64,000 nt of DNA. Origin: Pseudomonas syringae. GTDB taxonomy: Bacteria; Pseudomonadota; Gammaproteobacteria; Pseudomonadales; Pseudomonadaceae. Shown here one piece after another: positions 55,616 to 64,000 of the stretch (the stretch's first letter is position 1; each line of letters begins with the position of its first letter). The translations under genes and the position numbers were made by a program. The DNA is taken from NCBI RefSeq assembly GCF_001698815.1, contig NZ_LGSI01000041.1, positions 1 through 64,000 on the forward strand, in the 5' to 3' direction. Under the pieces are notes generated by a model that was not told where the DNA came from, ran no database searches, and saw nothing but the letters and a program-made list of their open reading frames with translations.

Positions 55616-56467
55616 TTACTGAAGCAGCTTCAGTACAGCGGAAGGCAACTGGTTAGCCTGGGCCAGAACAGCTTGGGAAGCCTGTTGCAGAGTTTGCTGC
55701 TTGGTCAGGTTAGCGGTTTCTGCGGCGAAGTCGGTGTCTTGTACACGACCCAGTGCAGCAGTGGCGTTTTCGTTAACGTTTTGCAGGTTGGAAATAGTGC
55801 TGGTCAGACGGTTTTGCGAAGCACCGAGGTTTGCACGAGTGGCGTTGATGGTCGCCAGAGCATTGTCGATTGCACTGATCGAAGCGTCAATGTTAGTACC
55901 GGCGACTGCACTGTCTGTACCTGTCAGAGCTACGGTCGCGCTGTCGACCAGCAGGGTGGTAGCGTCAAAACTGTCGCTCAGTACCAGGTTGATACGGTTA
56001 GTACTGCCTACTTCCGAACCTACCTGCAGCTCCATGGTGCCAGCAGTACCGTCGAGCAGTTTCTTGCCGTTAAGGTTGGTGCTGTTAGCGATACGGGTCA
56101 ATTCGTCCGACATCTGGGCGAATTCAGCGTTGGTCGCTACCTGATCGGAAGTACCGTTGGTACCGTTACGGGCTTGTACGGCCAGTTCACGCATACGCTG
56201 CAGGATGTTGGTGGATTCTTGCAGAGCGCCTTCAGCGGTCTGAGCCATCGAGATACCATCGTTGGCGTTTTTGATTGCTACTGTCTGACCGCGGATTTGG
56301 CTGCTGATGCGAGTGGCGATCTGCAGGCCGGCTGCGTCGTCTTTGGCGCTGTTGATTTTCAAGCCAGAAGACAGACGAGTCATGGAAGTGGACAGAGCGT
56401 CGGATGCGCGACCCAGGTTCTTCTGAACGGAGAGGGAAGCAACGTTAGTGTTTACGCCTAAAGCCAT
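55616..56467 (-). CDS. fliC: Flagellin FliC
   Basis: The 283-residue flagellin has the conserved N-terminal D0/D1 domain ([20 protein letters not shown], then [20 protein letters not shown]) and C-terminal D1/D0 ([20 protein letters not shown], ending [14 protein letters not shown]). The variable central domain is short (about 140-190), giving a compact flagellin. Ser/Thr residues in it are likely O-glycosylation sites for the sugar made by the pse genes. It is preceded by a strong sigma-28 promoter. Confidence 0.97.
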   Translation of the reverse strand: MALGVNTNVASLSVQKNLGRASDALSTSMTRLSSGLKINSAKDDAAGLQIATRISSQIRGQTVAIKNANDGISMAQTAEGALQESTNILQRMRELAVQARNGTNGTSDQVATNAEFAQMSDELTRIANSTNLNGKKLLDGTAGTMELQVGSEVGSTNRINLVLSDSFDATTLLVDSATVALTGTDSAVAGTNIDASISAIDNALATINATRANLGASQNRLTSTISNLQNVNENATAALGRVQDTDFAAETANLTKQQTLQQASQAVLAQANQLPSAVLKLLQ

Positions 56468-56547
56468 GATGAAATTCCTCGTTGGTTGGGTGCTGCGGCT
56501 TCCGGCCCTGGCAACAGCCGGGATGGCACAGAGAACCTTCGTAATAG

Positions 56548-56574
56548 TTATCGTCGGGATCGGACTTTGCTTTA
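56548..56574 (-). promoter_or_regulatory. fliC: Sigma-28 (FliA) promoter of fliC
   Basis: The minus strand reads TAAAGCAA-N11-GACGATAA with exact spacing, giving an untranslated leader of about 75 bases before the fliC ATG. The rest of the 258-bp gap to the upstream gene is A+T-rich without a gene. Confidence 0.85.
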
Positions 56575-56725
56575 GGGCAATTTATAAAAATAATGCCATC
56601 AAGCGGCCAGCTCCCCGAAAAACAAGGGCTTAGGCATTTGTAAAGATTAAAAAAGCGTGTCGCAAATGCGGACAATCAAGCGAAGTTCTATATATCGCCC
56701 GCCGCGCCGTAGATACGGCAAGTCA

Positions 56726-56983
56726 TTAACTGTGAACCAGTTCCGCTAACTCGTACTGCATATAGTCGGCAAGACCCAGCCAGTCCTGTGACTGCTGACA
56801 AGCGAACATCGCCACCAGCAGTTGTGACCACTGCTGCTGGACCTCCGGAGAACGGCGCTCAAACAAACCGGCTGCAGTTTCGAACACTTCCAGCATATCC
56901 AGAGCCGCCTCGACGCTGCGACCAAGGCGAAACCGCCCGGCACATTCAATACTGGCGAGCACGCACGACTCGATCCCGTTCAT
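56726..56983 (-). CDS. Small hypothetical protein coupled to the Maf glycosyltransferase
   Basis: The 85-residue, mostly helical soluble protein (ALDMLEVFETAAGLFERRSP, then QLLVAMFACQQSQDWLGLAD) has no recognised domain. Its start overlaps the maf stop by 4 bp, so it is translated with it. A chaperone-like or accessory role in flagellin modification fits the context, but is only inference. Confidence 0.8.
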   Translation of the reverse strand: MNGIESCVLASIECAGRFRLGRSVEAALDMLEVFETAAGLFERRSPEVQQQWSQLLVAMFACQQSQDWLGLADYMQYELAELVHS

Positions 56984-58272
56984 TGGCTGAACTCTTCATT
57001 AAACGCGGTGCCCGCGATCATCGCGCCCGATCGGCTGCTATTAGAGAAGCGAACCTGCGGATGGGCCTGAATATAACGTTCGAGCTCGCCGAGGTAACGC
57101 CGGAAGTTGAGCTGGGTCTTGACCCGCTGACCGTGGCCATCGAGTACCCACTGTCTGGCCTGATCGACCGGCGCCCCCAGCTCCCCGTCACCCCACCCGG
57201 CATGGCTCTTGTTCATCGGGTAAGCGAAGTCCACACCAAACAGTGTGATCTGCGTCGCGCCCATTTTGACCGCCAGATCCACCGCCGGATGAATGACACT
57301 GCCACCGGCGGCCAGAATGCCCCGTTGCACCCGCTGGCGCAGTTGCGCATACACCGGGCTCGGCGAGAAACCTACATAACGATCACCCTGCCAGGCCGAT
57401 ATAACCTGCGGATTGCTTAAAGGCAGATAGACCAGGCGGATGCCCGCCGTATCCGCCGCCGGCAGATGGCGATCAGAAATGCGCTGATCGATGGTCACCA
57501 CCAGATCAGGCACGATTCCCTGGGCAATCAACGGTCGGTAAGCGGTGTCGACGCAGATGAACAACGGGCGCTGCGCCTGACCACGCACGGCCAGCAACTT
57601 TTCGAAGTGCTGCTCAAGACTAGGGCCGGTGCCAATCACGTAGAATTCCCGGCCAGATTGCGAGCCGAACAGCTCGGCAACATCAGGATCACGGCTGACC
57701 AGATCGAAACTTTCCTCAAGGCGCTGCAGAATCTGCGGCGCCTGCGGATCGAATTCGCGGTTGTTGAAATGAATGTGTACTTCGCTGACCAACCGATCAC
57801 GAATCCGCGCATTCTTTTCGTCGGCCAGCTCCAGCTCGGCAGGCAAAGCGAAGAAGGGAATCTGAATTTCAGAGTGGTCAGCGGCGTAGCCCAATTCAAT
57901 GCGAGGGTCGCTCAACCAGTCATCCTGATCGGTCAACTTGAGCACCAAGGCGAACAGTGCTCCATTGAGGATATGCACCTGCAAACGCGCTGCGCTATGT
58001 TCCTCCAGCATTACGCGCTGCAAATCGCCAAGCCCGGTGCCATATAGATGAAGAACTTTACTGGCCTGCGGCAAACTGGCAGCCTGCAAACGAGCCTCGG
58101 CGATTCGGTCATGACGGCTGGTGAGTTGAATGCCATTGATACTCAGGGTTGATTGCAGCCCTTCGACCAACTCAACCTCAAGCAGTGCGTCGTCTTCAGC
58201 CAGTAAGCGGGCAAAGACATCCGGCCAACGGTTCTGCAGCACTGCGGCATTACGCTCAAAGCTGTCGGTCAT
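56980..58272 (-). CDS. Motility-associated factor (Maf, DUF115) flagellin glycosyltransferase
   Basis: The 430-residue protein has the MAF_flag10/DUF115 core, with EFYVIGTGPSLEQHFEKLL, FICVDTAYRPLIAQGIVPDL and AAGGSVIHPAVDLAVKMGAT followed by ITLFGVDFAYPMNKSHAGWG. Maf proteins transfer nonulosonic acids such as pseudaminic acid from CMP-sugar to flagellin Ser/Thr in the cytoplasm. The pse genes just upstream and fliC just downstream fit this exactly. Confidence 0.9.
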   Translation of the reverse strand: MTDSFERNAAVLQNRWPDVFARLLAEDDALLEVELVEGLQSTLSINGIQLTSRHDRIAEARLQAASLPQASKVLHLYGTGLGDLQRVMLEEHSAARLQVHILNGALFALVLKLTDQDDWLSDPRIELGYAADHSEIQIPFFALPAELELADEKNARIRDRLVSEVHIHFNNREFDPQAPQILQRLEESFDLVSRDPDVAELFGSQSGREFYVIGTGPSLEQHFEKLLAVRGQAQRPLFICVDTAYRPLIAQGIVPDLVVTIDQRISDRHLPAADTAGIRLVYLPLSNPQVISAWQGDRYVGFSPSPVYAQLRQRVQRGILAAGGSVIHPAVDLAVKMGATQITLFGVDFAYPMNKSHAGWGDGELGAPVDQARQWVLDGHGQRVKTQLNFRRYLGELERYIQAHPQVRFSNSSRSGAMIAGTAFNEEFSQ

Positions 58273-58353
58273 GAAGACTCACCTGAAACGAAGGCAAAAA
58301 AATAGCGCTCAAGATTAACTCACCTTGCGCGCCATTTTTGCTGCTATATGCGA

Positions 58354-59280
58354 TTACGGGCGATAAATGATCGCCGAACCCCAGGACAAGCCCACGCCGA
58401 AACCGCTCAAGGCGACTCGCTTCCAGCTTGAATCCATGGCGTGCCGCTCCAACAGCAGCGGAATGCTGGAAGACACGGTGTTGCCCGTTTCCAGCATATC
58501 CTTGATGAATTTCTCAGGTTCGCCCTCGAAACGGCGCGCTACCGCATCGACAATCGCCGCGCTGCCCTGATGGATGCAGAAGGCATCGATATCAGTGGAT
58601 TGCAGGCCGGATTCGTCGAGCAATTCGTGCAGGTGCGCCGGGACTTTAAGCAGCGCGAAGTTGAACACCTGGCGGCCGTTCATGAAGAACACGCCATTAC
58701 TGACCTTCAAATGCGGCGCGCCGGAACCGTCAGTGCCAAATTTGGCCTTGCCCAGCTGCCATTGGGCATCCTCGCCCATCCAGGTGGCGGTCGCAGCATC
58801 ACCAAAGAGCATGGTGGTGTTGCGGTCTTCCGGGTCAACGATTTTTGAATAAGGATCAGCGGTAACCAGCAGACCGTTTTTCAGACCGGTGGCTTCCATG
58901 AAACCCTTGAGCGCATAGATGCCGTAGACGTAACCCGAGCAACCCAGGGAAATATCGAAGGCTGCGACGCTGGTCGACAGGCCCAGCTTGTCCTGAACGA
59001 TGGCAGCGGTGTGCGGCAGACCTTCTTCATCGCCGTTCTGCGTAACGACGATCAGCACATCAATGGATTCGCGCTTGAGCTCCGGGTTGTTGGCGAACAA
59101 GGCATTCACGGCCTCGACGCACAAATCGGAAGTTTCCTGAGCCTCTTCTTTACGTGGCAGGAAAGCCGAGCCGATCTTGCCCAGAATGAACTCATCATCC
59201 TTGCCGAATTTGGCGCCCTGCGCGTAGTTGTCAACGCCGGCTGCGGGCACGTAACTCGCTATGCTTTTTATGCCAATCAT
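58354..59280 (-). CDS. FabH-like ketoacyl-ACP synthase III family protein
   Basis: The 308-residue thiolase-fold protein retains the catalytic triad: Cys114 in DISLGCSGYVYGIYALKG, His237 in FCIHQGSAAIVDA, and Asn267 in ETGNTVSSSIPLLL. So it is probably an active acyl-condensing or acyl-transfer enzyme. The second ATG (59280) is preferred, 5 bases after GGGAAG; the first adds one residue. Its site between maf and pseI suggests it modifies the flagellin sugar, for example by supplying an acyl group, rather than housekeeping fatty acid synthesis. Confidence 0.88.
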   Translation of the reverse strand: MIGIKSIASYVPAAGVDNYAQGAKFGKDDEFILGKIGSAFLPRKEEAQETSDLCVEAVNALFANNPELKRESIDVLIVVTQNGDEEGLPHTAAIVQDKLGLSTSVAAFDISLGCSGYVYGIYALKGFMEATGLKNGLLVTADPYSKIVDPEDRNTTMLFGDAATATWMGEDAQWQLGKAKFGTDGSGAPHLKVSNGVFFMNGRQVFNFALLKVPAHLHELLDESGLQSTDIDAFCIHQGSAAIVDAVARRFEGEPEKFIKDMLETGNTVSSSIPLLLERHAMDSSWKRVALSGFGVGLSWGSAIIYRP

Positions 59281-59578
59281 CATGGCTTCCCAATCATAAA
59301 TAGCTGAATATCACCGCGCGCTCGATGGCGGGGCATTGTAGTCAGAAGGCTTTTTTGCCCTTGAATAAAGGGCTGCGGGGAGGTTTGACTGATCCCGGAG
59401 AACCGTGAAATCGGCCTTACGTCATCGTCGCCCGCGAGCACGATACAGTGAAGATGCGCGTTGTGACTCATAGGTCACTAAGTTTTATACGCTTTTGGCG
59501 CCGCCCATGTCACCGACTAAGGTGGCCATCGTGCCGAAAATCGCCTGCCGACTTCAAGATGTCACGCCAATGTGCCGC

Positions 59579-60631
59579 CTACTCGATATTATCCCAAGCC
59601 AGCGGAGTACCCCGGATCAGGGGCTGCCGAGCCTTGCGCCCAAGCACTGCATCGATATGTTTCGGAGCCAGCCCCCGGCCGGGACGAATGGCGCGCACGT
59701 TGTCCTTGCTGAAGGTTTCGCCGGCACGCATATCGCGCACCACATACAGCGAGCGGCGGTATTGCAGCGAGTTCTGTTCCGCCAGGGTCGCGCCATACTG
59801 CACATGCCCCAGCCCTTGCCAGGCGCGTTCGGTTTCGATGACCAGACTGGCCATTTCCGCGGGTTCCAGGGAAAAGCTGGCATCCACGCCGCCGTCGTTG
59901 CGGTCCAGGGTGAAGTGTTTCTCAATAACGGTCGCGCCCATCGCCACCGCCGCCACTGAAACGCCGACGCCCATGGTGTGATCAGACAAGCCGACCTGAC
60001 AACCAAACAGCTCGCGCAGATGAGGAATGGTTCGAATGTGGCTGTTTTGCGGGGTTGCCGGGTAGGTGCTGGTGCATTTGAGCAGCACCAGGTCGCGGCA
60101 ACCCGCAGCCCGCGCCGCACGCACGCTTTCATCCAGCTCGGCAATGCTGGCCATTCCGGTGGAGATGATCATTGGTTTGCCGGTCGCCGCGACCCGGCGA
60201 ATCAGCGGCAGGTCGGTATTTTCGAAGCTTGCGATCTTGTAGGCCGGCACATTCAGGCTTTCGAGGAAGTCCACCGCGCTCTCATCGAACGGCGTGGAGA
60301 ACGCCAGCATTCCCAGCTCTTTGGCACGGGCGAAAATCGGCGCATGCCACTCCCAGGGCGTATGGGCTTTTTCGTACAGCGCATACAGCGACGAGCCCGC
60401 CCACAGATTGTTCGGGTCCTTGATGAAGAACTCGCCCTCGTCGATATCCAGCGTCATGGTATCGGCGGTATAGGTTTGCAGTTTCAGCGCATGGGCTCCG
60501 GCCTTGGCAGCGGCCTCGACGATGCGTAGCGCCTGCTCCAGGGATTGATTGTGGTTGCCACTCATTTCGGCAATCACAAAGGGCGGAGCATCCGCGCCGA
60601 TGGAACGTGAGCCAATCTTGAAACCTGTCAT
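59579..60631 (-). CDS. pseI: Pseudaminic acid synthase PseI
   Basis: The 350-residue protein is a NeuB-family TIM barrel (PFVIAEMSGNHNQSLEQALR, then GAHALKLQTYTADTMTLDID) with a C-terminal SAF antifreeze-like domain (FSKDNVRAIRPGRGLAPKHI). It condenses 2,4-diacetamido-2,4,6-trideoxy-altrose with phosphoenolpyruvate. The EMSGNHN motif separates PseI from sialic acid synthases. It overlaps pseG by 4 bp. The 298-bp gap downstream (59281-59578) shows no gene. Confidence 0.93.
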   Translation of the reverse strand: MTGFKIGSRSIGADAPPFVIAEMSGNHNQSLEQALRIVEAAAKAGAHALKLQTYTADTMTLDIDEGEFFIKDPNNLWAGSSLYALYEKAHTPWEWHAPIFARAKELGMLAFSTPFDESAVDFLESLNVPAYKIASFENTDLPLIRRVAATGKPMIISTGMASIAELDESVRAARAAGCRDLVLLKCTSTYPATPQNSHIRTIPHLRELFGCQVGLSDHTMGVGVSVAAVAMGATVIEKHFTLDRNDGGVDASFSLEPAEMASLVIETERAWQGLGHVQYGATLAEQNSLQYRRSLYVVRDMRAGETFSKDNVRAIRPGRGLAPKHIDAVLGRKARQPLIRGTPLAWDNIE

Positions 60632-61713
60632 CGCTGTTCACTCGCATTAAAACCGGGGACAGCAGCGCTCAGCACTGCCGCGACGCGACGGGCGCCCTTC
60701 CCGTCCACTAATTTTCGGGACTGTGCCGCCAGACTCTGGCGCAGCTCCTCATTGTGCATGAGGTGCTCAATCGCCTGACGCAAGGTCTGCACGCTGGCCT
60801 TTTCCCGGGTGCCGATATAAAGATGCGCGCCCGCCTCGGCCAGCTGTTCGGCATTGGCTTTCTGATTGGCCGCCACTGCGACACAGATGGTCGGCAATCC
60901 AAGCGCGGCGCGCTCCCACGTCGTGCCGCCACCGGCACCGATGAACAGATCAGCCTCGGCCATCAAGCGCGAAAAATCGCTGACCTGAATTTGCAGGCGC
61001 CAGTTCAAGCGTCCTTCGGCCAGCGCCTGCATGGCGAGCCATTCAGGGTTATCGATCCCGGCAATGAAATCCACCTCCAACTGCGGATAGGCCAGCAAAG
61101 CCCGCATCGCGATCCACGATTGCCCGGCGGCGTCGAAACCACCGAAATTGACGATGACACGCTTGACCCTGGGCCGGATCTGGATCGGTTCACACTGGAA
61201 TTCGTCACGCAGCAGAGCAAAATGCGGCCCGAGCAACGCTTGGCATTGGGCAGTGATCCAAGGCGCATAGGCCTGAGGCGTGCCGGAAAAATTCTGATCG
61301 AGCAGGACATCAACCGCATGGGGACGATTGGCCAGATCGTCGATGGCCATGATTCGCGGCGCAAACCGACGCGCGGCGGTTTCCCAGTCGGCGGCAAGAC
61401 CGTAGTGATCGACAATCAGCCAGTCGAAGCGCTCTTGAGCGGGCAACGCCTGAGCCAGCGCGTCGATATCTTCCTGGCAAGGCAATAACGCCTCGATGTC
61501 GATACCCGATTGCTCATCGGCATAGTGCGCTGGCAAGGCATGAACGGTGTAACCCTGGGCCTGCAGGCGGCTCGACAAATGCCCCGGCAGCAGGCGGCAG
61601 GCGAAGCTCACTTGTGCCCCGCTGTTACGCAGCACATCAGCCAGAGCCGTGCACCGCGCAATATGACCGCTGCCAATATTGAGCGATGCGTCGGCACGAA
61701 TCAGCACTCTCAC
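60628..61713 (-). CDS. pseG: UDP-2,4-diacetamido-2,4,6-trideoxy-altropyranose hydrolase PseG
   Basis: The 361-residue GT-B-fold protein has MRVLIRADASLNIGSGHIAR and FIGAGGGTTWERAALGLPTI. It removes UDP from the pathway intermediate before PseI acts. It overlaps pseF and pseI by 4 bp each, showing a tight operon. No fused acetyltransferase domain is visible at its C-terminus. Confidence 0.93.
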   Translation of the reverse strand: MRVLIRADASLNIGSGHIARCTALADVLRNSGAQVSFACRLLPGHLSSRLQAQGYTVHALPAHYADEQSGIDIEALLPCQEDIDALAQALPAQERFDWLIVDHYGLAADWETAARRFAPRIMAIDDLANRPHAVDVLLDQNFSGTPQAYAPWITAQCQALLGPHFALLRDEFQCEPIQIRPRVKRVIVNFGGFDAAGQSWIAMRALLAYPQLEVDFIAGIDNPEWLAMQALAEGRLNWRLQIQVSDFSRLMAEADLFIGAGGGTTWERAALGLPTICVAVAANQKANAEQLAEAGAHLYIGTREKASVQTLRQAIEHLMHNEELRQSLAAQSRKLVDGKGARRVAAVLSAAVPGFNASEQR

Positions 61714-62420
61714 CCTTCCAGCTCCCCGCTCGCCTTGAGCGCCGCGTAGAGAAACTCCGCACGGCGCCAGTCCTCCTCGCTGTCGATGTCCTGAACCAGA
61801 TGGCGCGGCAGGATGATCGGCAGACTCAGGCCGGAGAACACCACGTCGCCGCGCAGCCAGGCGTTGCTACGCCCCCAATAGAATTGACCGGCATCCTGAT
61901 ACGCGGCCGGTAGATCCTGTGAGCGGGTTTCGCGGAACTGCGGATACATCGGTGCCAGCCCGCCGCCGGGCTCGACCAATAAAGCACGCTGCACCGGAAA
62001 GCCAAAACTGCACACTGGGAATGCGTAGGATTTTTCCGAAGAGGATTGCAGCATTTCCAACCCCTGGCGCAAGTAACGCGTTTGCAACAGCGGAGCTGTG
62101 GCATAGATGCAGCACACGTAATCGAAGCTCGATCCCTGATCTGCCAGCGCGCCTATTGCGTGCTGCATGACCGCGAGGGTGCCGGTAAACGCATCGGCCA
62201 GCTCGGCGGGACGCATGAACGGCACCTCGGCGCCATGGGCCAGGGCGATTTCGGCGATTTGCGCATCGTCAGTACTGACCATGACCCGATCAAATACGCC
62301 ACTGGCCAGGGCCGCGCGAATCGACCAGACGATCATCGGCTGGCCATTGAACAGTTTGAGATTCTTGCGCGGGATACGCTGGCTGCCGCCCCGCGCCGGA
62401 ATAATGGCTACCGCGCTCAC
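61710..62420 (-). CDS. pseF: Pseudaminic acid cytidylyltransferase PseF
   Basis: The 236-residue nucleotidyltransferase from GTG 62420 starts MSAVAIIPARGGSQRIPRKN, the CMP-sugar synthetase signature. It activates pseudaminic acid with CTP for use by Maf. The longer reading to 62483 lacks family similarity in its first 21 residues. The 129-bp gap up to pseC contains no supported gene. Confidence 0.92.
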   Translation of the reverse strand: MSAVAIIPARGGSQRIPRKNLKLFNGQPMIVWSIRAALASGVFDRVMVSTDDAQIAEIALAHGAEVPFMRPAELADAFTGTLAVMQHAIGALADQGSSFDYVCCIYATAPLLQTRYLRQGLEMLQSSSEKSYAFPVCSFGFPVQRALLVEPGGGLAPMYPQFRETRSQDLPAAYQDAGQFYWGRSNAWLRGDVVFSGLSLPIILPRHLVQDIDSEEDWRRAEFLYAALKASGELEG

Positions 62421-62549
62421 GCACGTTTTTCCGGAAGAAACCCAGTAACGTCGTCGGCCGAAGACTGTGGGTCCCGGACCCAAAACTCTTCCTGTTCAGT
62501 CAATTCACGCATATCGGATTTCTACCATCAGTTCAGTGGGGGCCGAGCG

Positions 62550-63719
62550 TTACGCATTGCCGGTGGTGAGCAAACGCTGCAACTGCTCGATCACATAGTC
62601 CTGCTGGGTTTCGCTCATGGCCGGGAAGATCGGCAGGCTGATGGCTTGCGCGTAATAGCGCTCGGCCTCGGGGAAATCGCCTGCCTTGAACCCCAGCTCC
62701 CGGTAATACGGCTGCAAGTGGACGGGAATGTAGTGCAGGTTGACGCCGATCCCGGCTGCGCGCAAGGCTTCGAAAACCTCCCGATGGGTCAGGCTGAGGC
62801 GCTCGGCATGCAGGCGCACGACGTACAAATGCCAGGCCGATTCAGCCTCGGCCTGCGCGCCGGGCAAGGTCAGCGGCAGCCCGGCCAGTGCCGTTTGATA
62901 GCGAGCGGCCAGCGCGCGACGCCGGGCAATGAACGCATCAAGCTTGCTCAGTTGCGACACGCCCAACGCAGCTTGAATGTCGGTCATCCGGTAATTGAAG
63001 CCCAGCTCGACCTGCTGGTAATACCACGGGCCATGACTGGGCTCATCCATGTGCGCCGGGTCCCGGGTCATGCCATGGCTGCGCAAGCGGCGCAAGCGCT
63101 CGGCCAGCTCGGGACGATTGGTCATGACCATACCGCCCTCCCCGGTGGTGATGATTTTTACCGGATGAAAACTGAACACGGTCATCGCAGCAAACTCGCC
63201 GCAGCCCACCGGACGCCCGGCGTAAGCGGCGCCCACCGCGTGGGAAGCGTCCTCGATCACAGTGAACCCGTAGCGCGTGGCCAATTGATCAATGCTGCGC
63301 ATGTCACAGCTCTGCCCGGAAAATGCCACGGCCACCAGAACCTTGGGTAATCGCCCGTCGCGCTCGGCGATTTCAAGCTTGCGCGCCAGCCTCTCGGCAT
63401 CGAGATTCCAGGTCAGCGGATCGATGTCGACAAAGTCCACATCAGCGCCGCAATAGCGCCCGCAATTGGCCGAAGCGAGAAACGTATTGGGTGTCGTCCA
63501 GAGCCAGTCACCCGGCCCGAGATCCGCAGCCAGACAGGCAATGTGCAGCGCCGCCGTGGCATTGCACACCGCCACGGCAAAGCTGGCCTCGACCCGCGCG
63601 GCCATGGCGACTTCAAAGCGTTCCAGCGTCGGCCCCTGGGTCAGCCAGTCTGATTGCAGCACCTCGACCACCGCGTCGATATCGGCTTGATCAAGGCTCT
63701 GGCGACCATAGGGAATCAT
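62550..63719 (-). CDS. pseC: UDP-4-amino-4,6-dideoxy-N-acetyl-altrosamine transaminase PseC
   Basis: The 389-residue DegT/DnrJ/EryC1-family PLP enzyme has MIPYGRQSLDQADIDAVVEV, VIEDASHAVGAAYAGRPVGC and the PLP-lysine motif FSFHPVKIITTGEGG. It adds the 4-amino group to the PseB product. Its start overlaps pseB by 4 bp. Confidence 0.94.
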   Translation of the reverse strand: MIPYGRQSLDQADIDAVVEVLQSDWLTQGPTLERFEVAMAARVEASFAVAVCNATAALHIACLAADLGPGDWLWTTPNTFLASANCGRYCGADVDFVDIDPLTWNLDAERLARKLEIAERDGRLPKVLVAVAFSGQSCDMRSIDQLATRYGFTVIEDASHAVGAAYAGRPVGCGEFAAMTVFSFHPVKIITTGEGGMVMTNRPELAERLRRLRSHGMTRDPAHMDEPSHGPWYYQQVELGFNYRMTDIQAALGVSQLSKLDAFIARRRALAARYQTALAGLPLTLPGAQAEAESAWHLYVVRLHAERLSLTHREVFEALRAAGIGVNLHYIPVHLQPYYRELGFKAGDFPEAERYYAQAISLPIFPAMSETQQDYVIEQLQRLLTTGNA

Positions 63720-64000
63720 GGCTGAATGTCAGCGTGCAGTTCGCCGATCTGACCGACCGACAGGAAATGCGGGTTGATATCAGAGCGGTATTCGAAGGTG
63801 TCGGCCACGGCCCTGCCTTGCTCACCGGTAGCATCGAGGCTGAAATCCGCATCGACATTATTGAAGCGGATCGACGGCACGATGGTGTAATGATCGGCAA
63901 ATTCCAGGGTCATGCGCGCGTCATCCAGCGGCACCATCAACTCGTGGAGTTTCTCACCAGGACGAATGCCGACATGTTTGTGCGGCAACTCGGCGGCCAT
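63716..64000 (-). CDS. pseB: UDP-N-acetylglucosamine 4,6-dehydratase PseB, C-terminal part (cut by the right edge)
   Basis: The 94 visible residues contain VGIRPGEKLHELMVPLDDAR, the conserved substrate-binding end of the short-chain dehydrogenase family member PseB. A tail domain follows (YTIVPSIRFNNVDADFSLDA, then FEYRSDINPHFLSVGQI). The start lies outside the window. It is the first enzyme of the pathway. Confidence 0.9.
   Translation of the reverse strand: MAAELPHKHVGIRPGEKLHELMVPLDDARMTLEFADHYTIVPSIRFNNVDADFSLDATGEQGRAVADTFEYRSDINPHFLSVGQIGELHADIQP

Noticed and set aside
59448..59981. Possible pseH in the gap beside pseI
   Set aside because: The open frame lies mostly antisense to pseI, and its translation is Arg/Ser/Cys-rich without GNAT motifs.
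1..64000. tRNA and rRNA genes
   Set aside because: I looked for cloverleaf-like and rRNA-like sequences in the intergenic regions and recognised none; a dedicated search was not possible.

Overview
The window looks like a chromosomal segment of a Pseudomonas fluorescens-group species. Support: G+C-rich coding sequence, REP elements built on GTGGGAGCGAGCTTGCTCGC-type cores, and the Pseudomonas gene order for flagellar, chemotaxis and cytochrome c maturation genes (FleQ/FleSR/FleN/FlhF regulators, ParC/ParP, HptB-HsbR-HsbA).

Layout. 1-0.6 kb: the 5' end of an IS110-family transposase gene on the minus strand, cut by the window edge, with its non-coding end and REP sequence. 0.9-5.7 kb, plus strand: a Cache-type chemoreceptor, a voltage-gated-type K+ channel with a C-terminal zinc ribbon, a sulfate-binding protein, and an unrecognised 252-residue protein preceded by a strong sigma-28 (FliA) promoter match. 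5.8-6.75 kb: a two-gene, A+T-richer accessory unit of unknown function. 6.9-14.7 kb, minus strand: a small lipoprotein gene and the complete cytochrome c maturation operon ccmABCDEFGHI; ccmH carries an in-frame array of three 108-bp REP units at its 5' end. 14.9-16.9 kb, plus strand: a FliK-like protein and a cytoplasmic FlhB-C-domain protein (FlhX type).

17.2-58.3 kb, all minus strand: one almost continuous motility locus. In order of transcription from the right it encodes the flagellin glycosyltransferase (Maf) and a small neighbour, flagellin (fliC), flaG, fliD, fliS, fliT, the master regulator fleQ, the two-component system fleSR, fliEFGHIJ, the HptB-HsbR-HsbA switch genes, fliK, fliLMNOPQR-flhB, flhA, flhF, fleN, fliA, cheYZAB, motCD, parC, parP, cheW and a DUF2802 protein. 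I find sigma-54 promoter matches upstream of fleS, fliE, fliK, fliL and flhA, and sigma-28 matches upstream of fliC, fliS, parP, the 252-residue gene and (weakly) the chemoreceptor. This fits the known FleQ > RpoN/FleSR > FliA cascade.

58.3-64 kb, minus strand: a FabH-like ketoacyl synthase and pseudaminic acid genes pseI, pseG, pseF, pseC and the 3' end of pseB. They would make the CMP-activated sugar that Maf attaches to flagellin. No pseH is seen in the window.

The less routine observations are: (1) a structured intergenic repeat present twice (about 32.0 and 38.0 kb), each copy bracketed by inverted REPs, with several perfect hairpins and one compensatory base-pair change; (2) four copies in CheA of a short acidic motif resembling the CheY-binding peptides of FliM and CheZ, with another in FliN; (3) the REP array fused in frame to ccmH; (4) the unknown 252-residue gene placed in the FliA regulon by its promoter.
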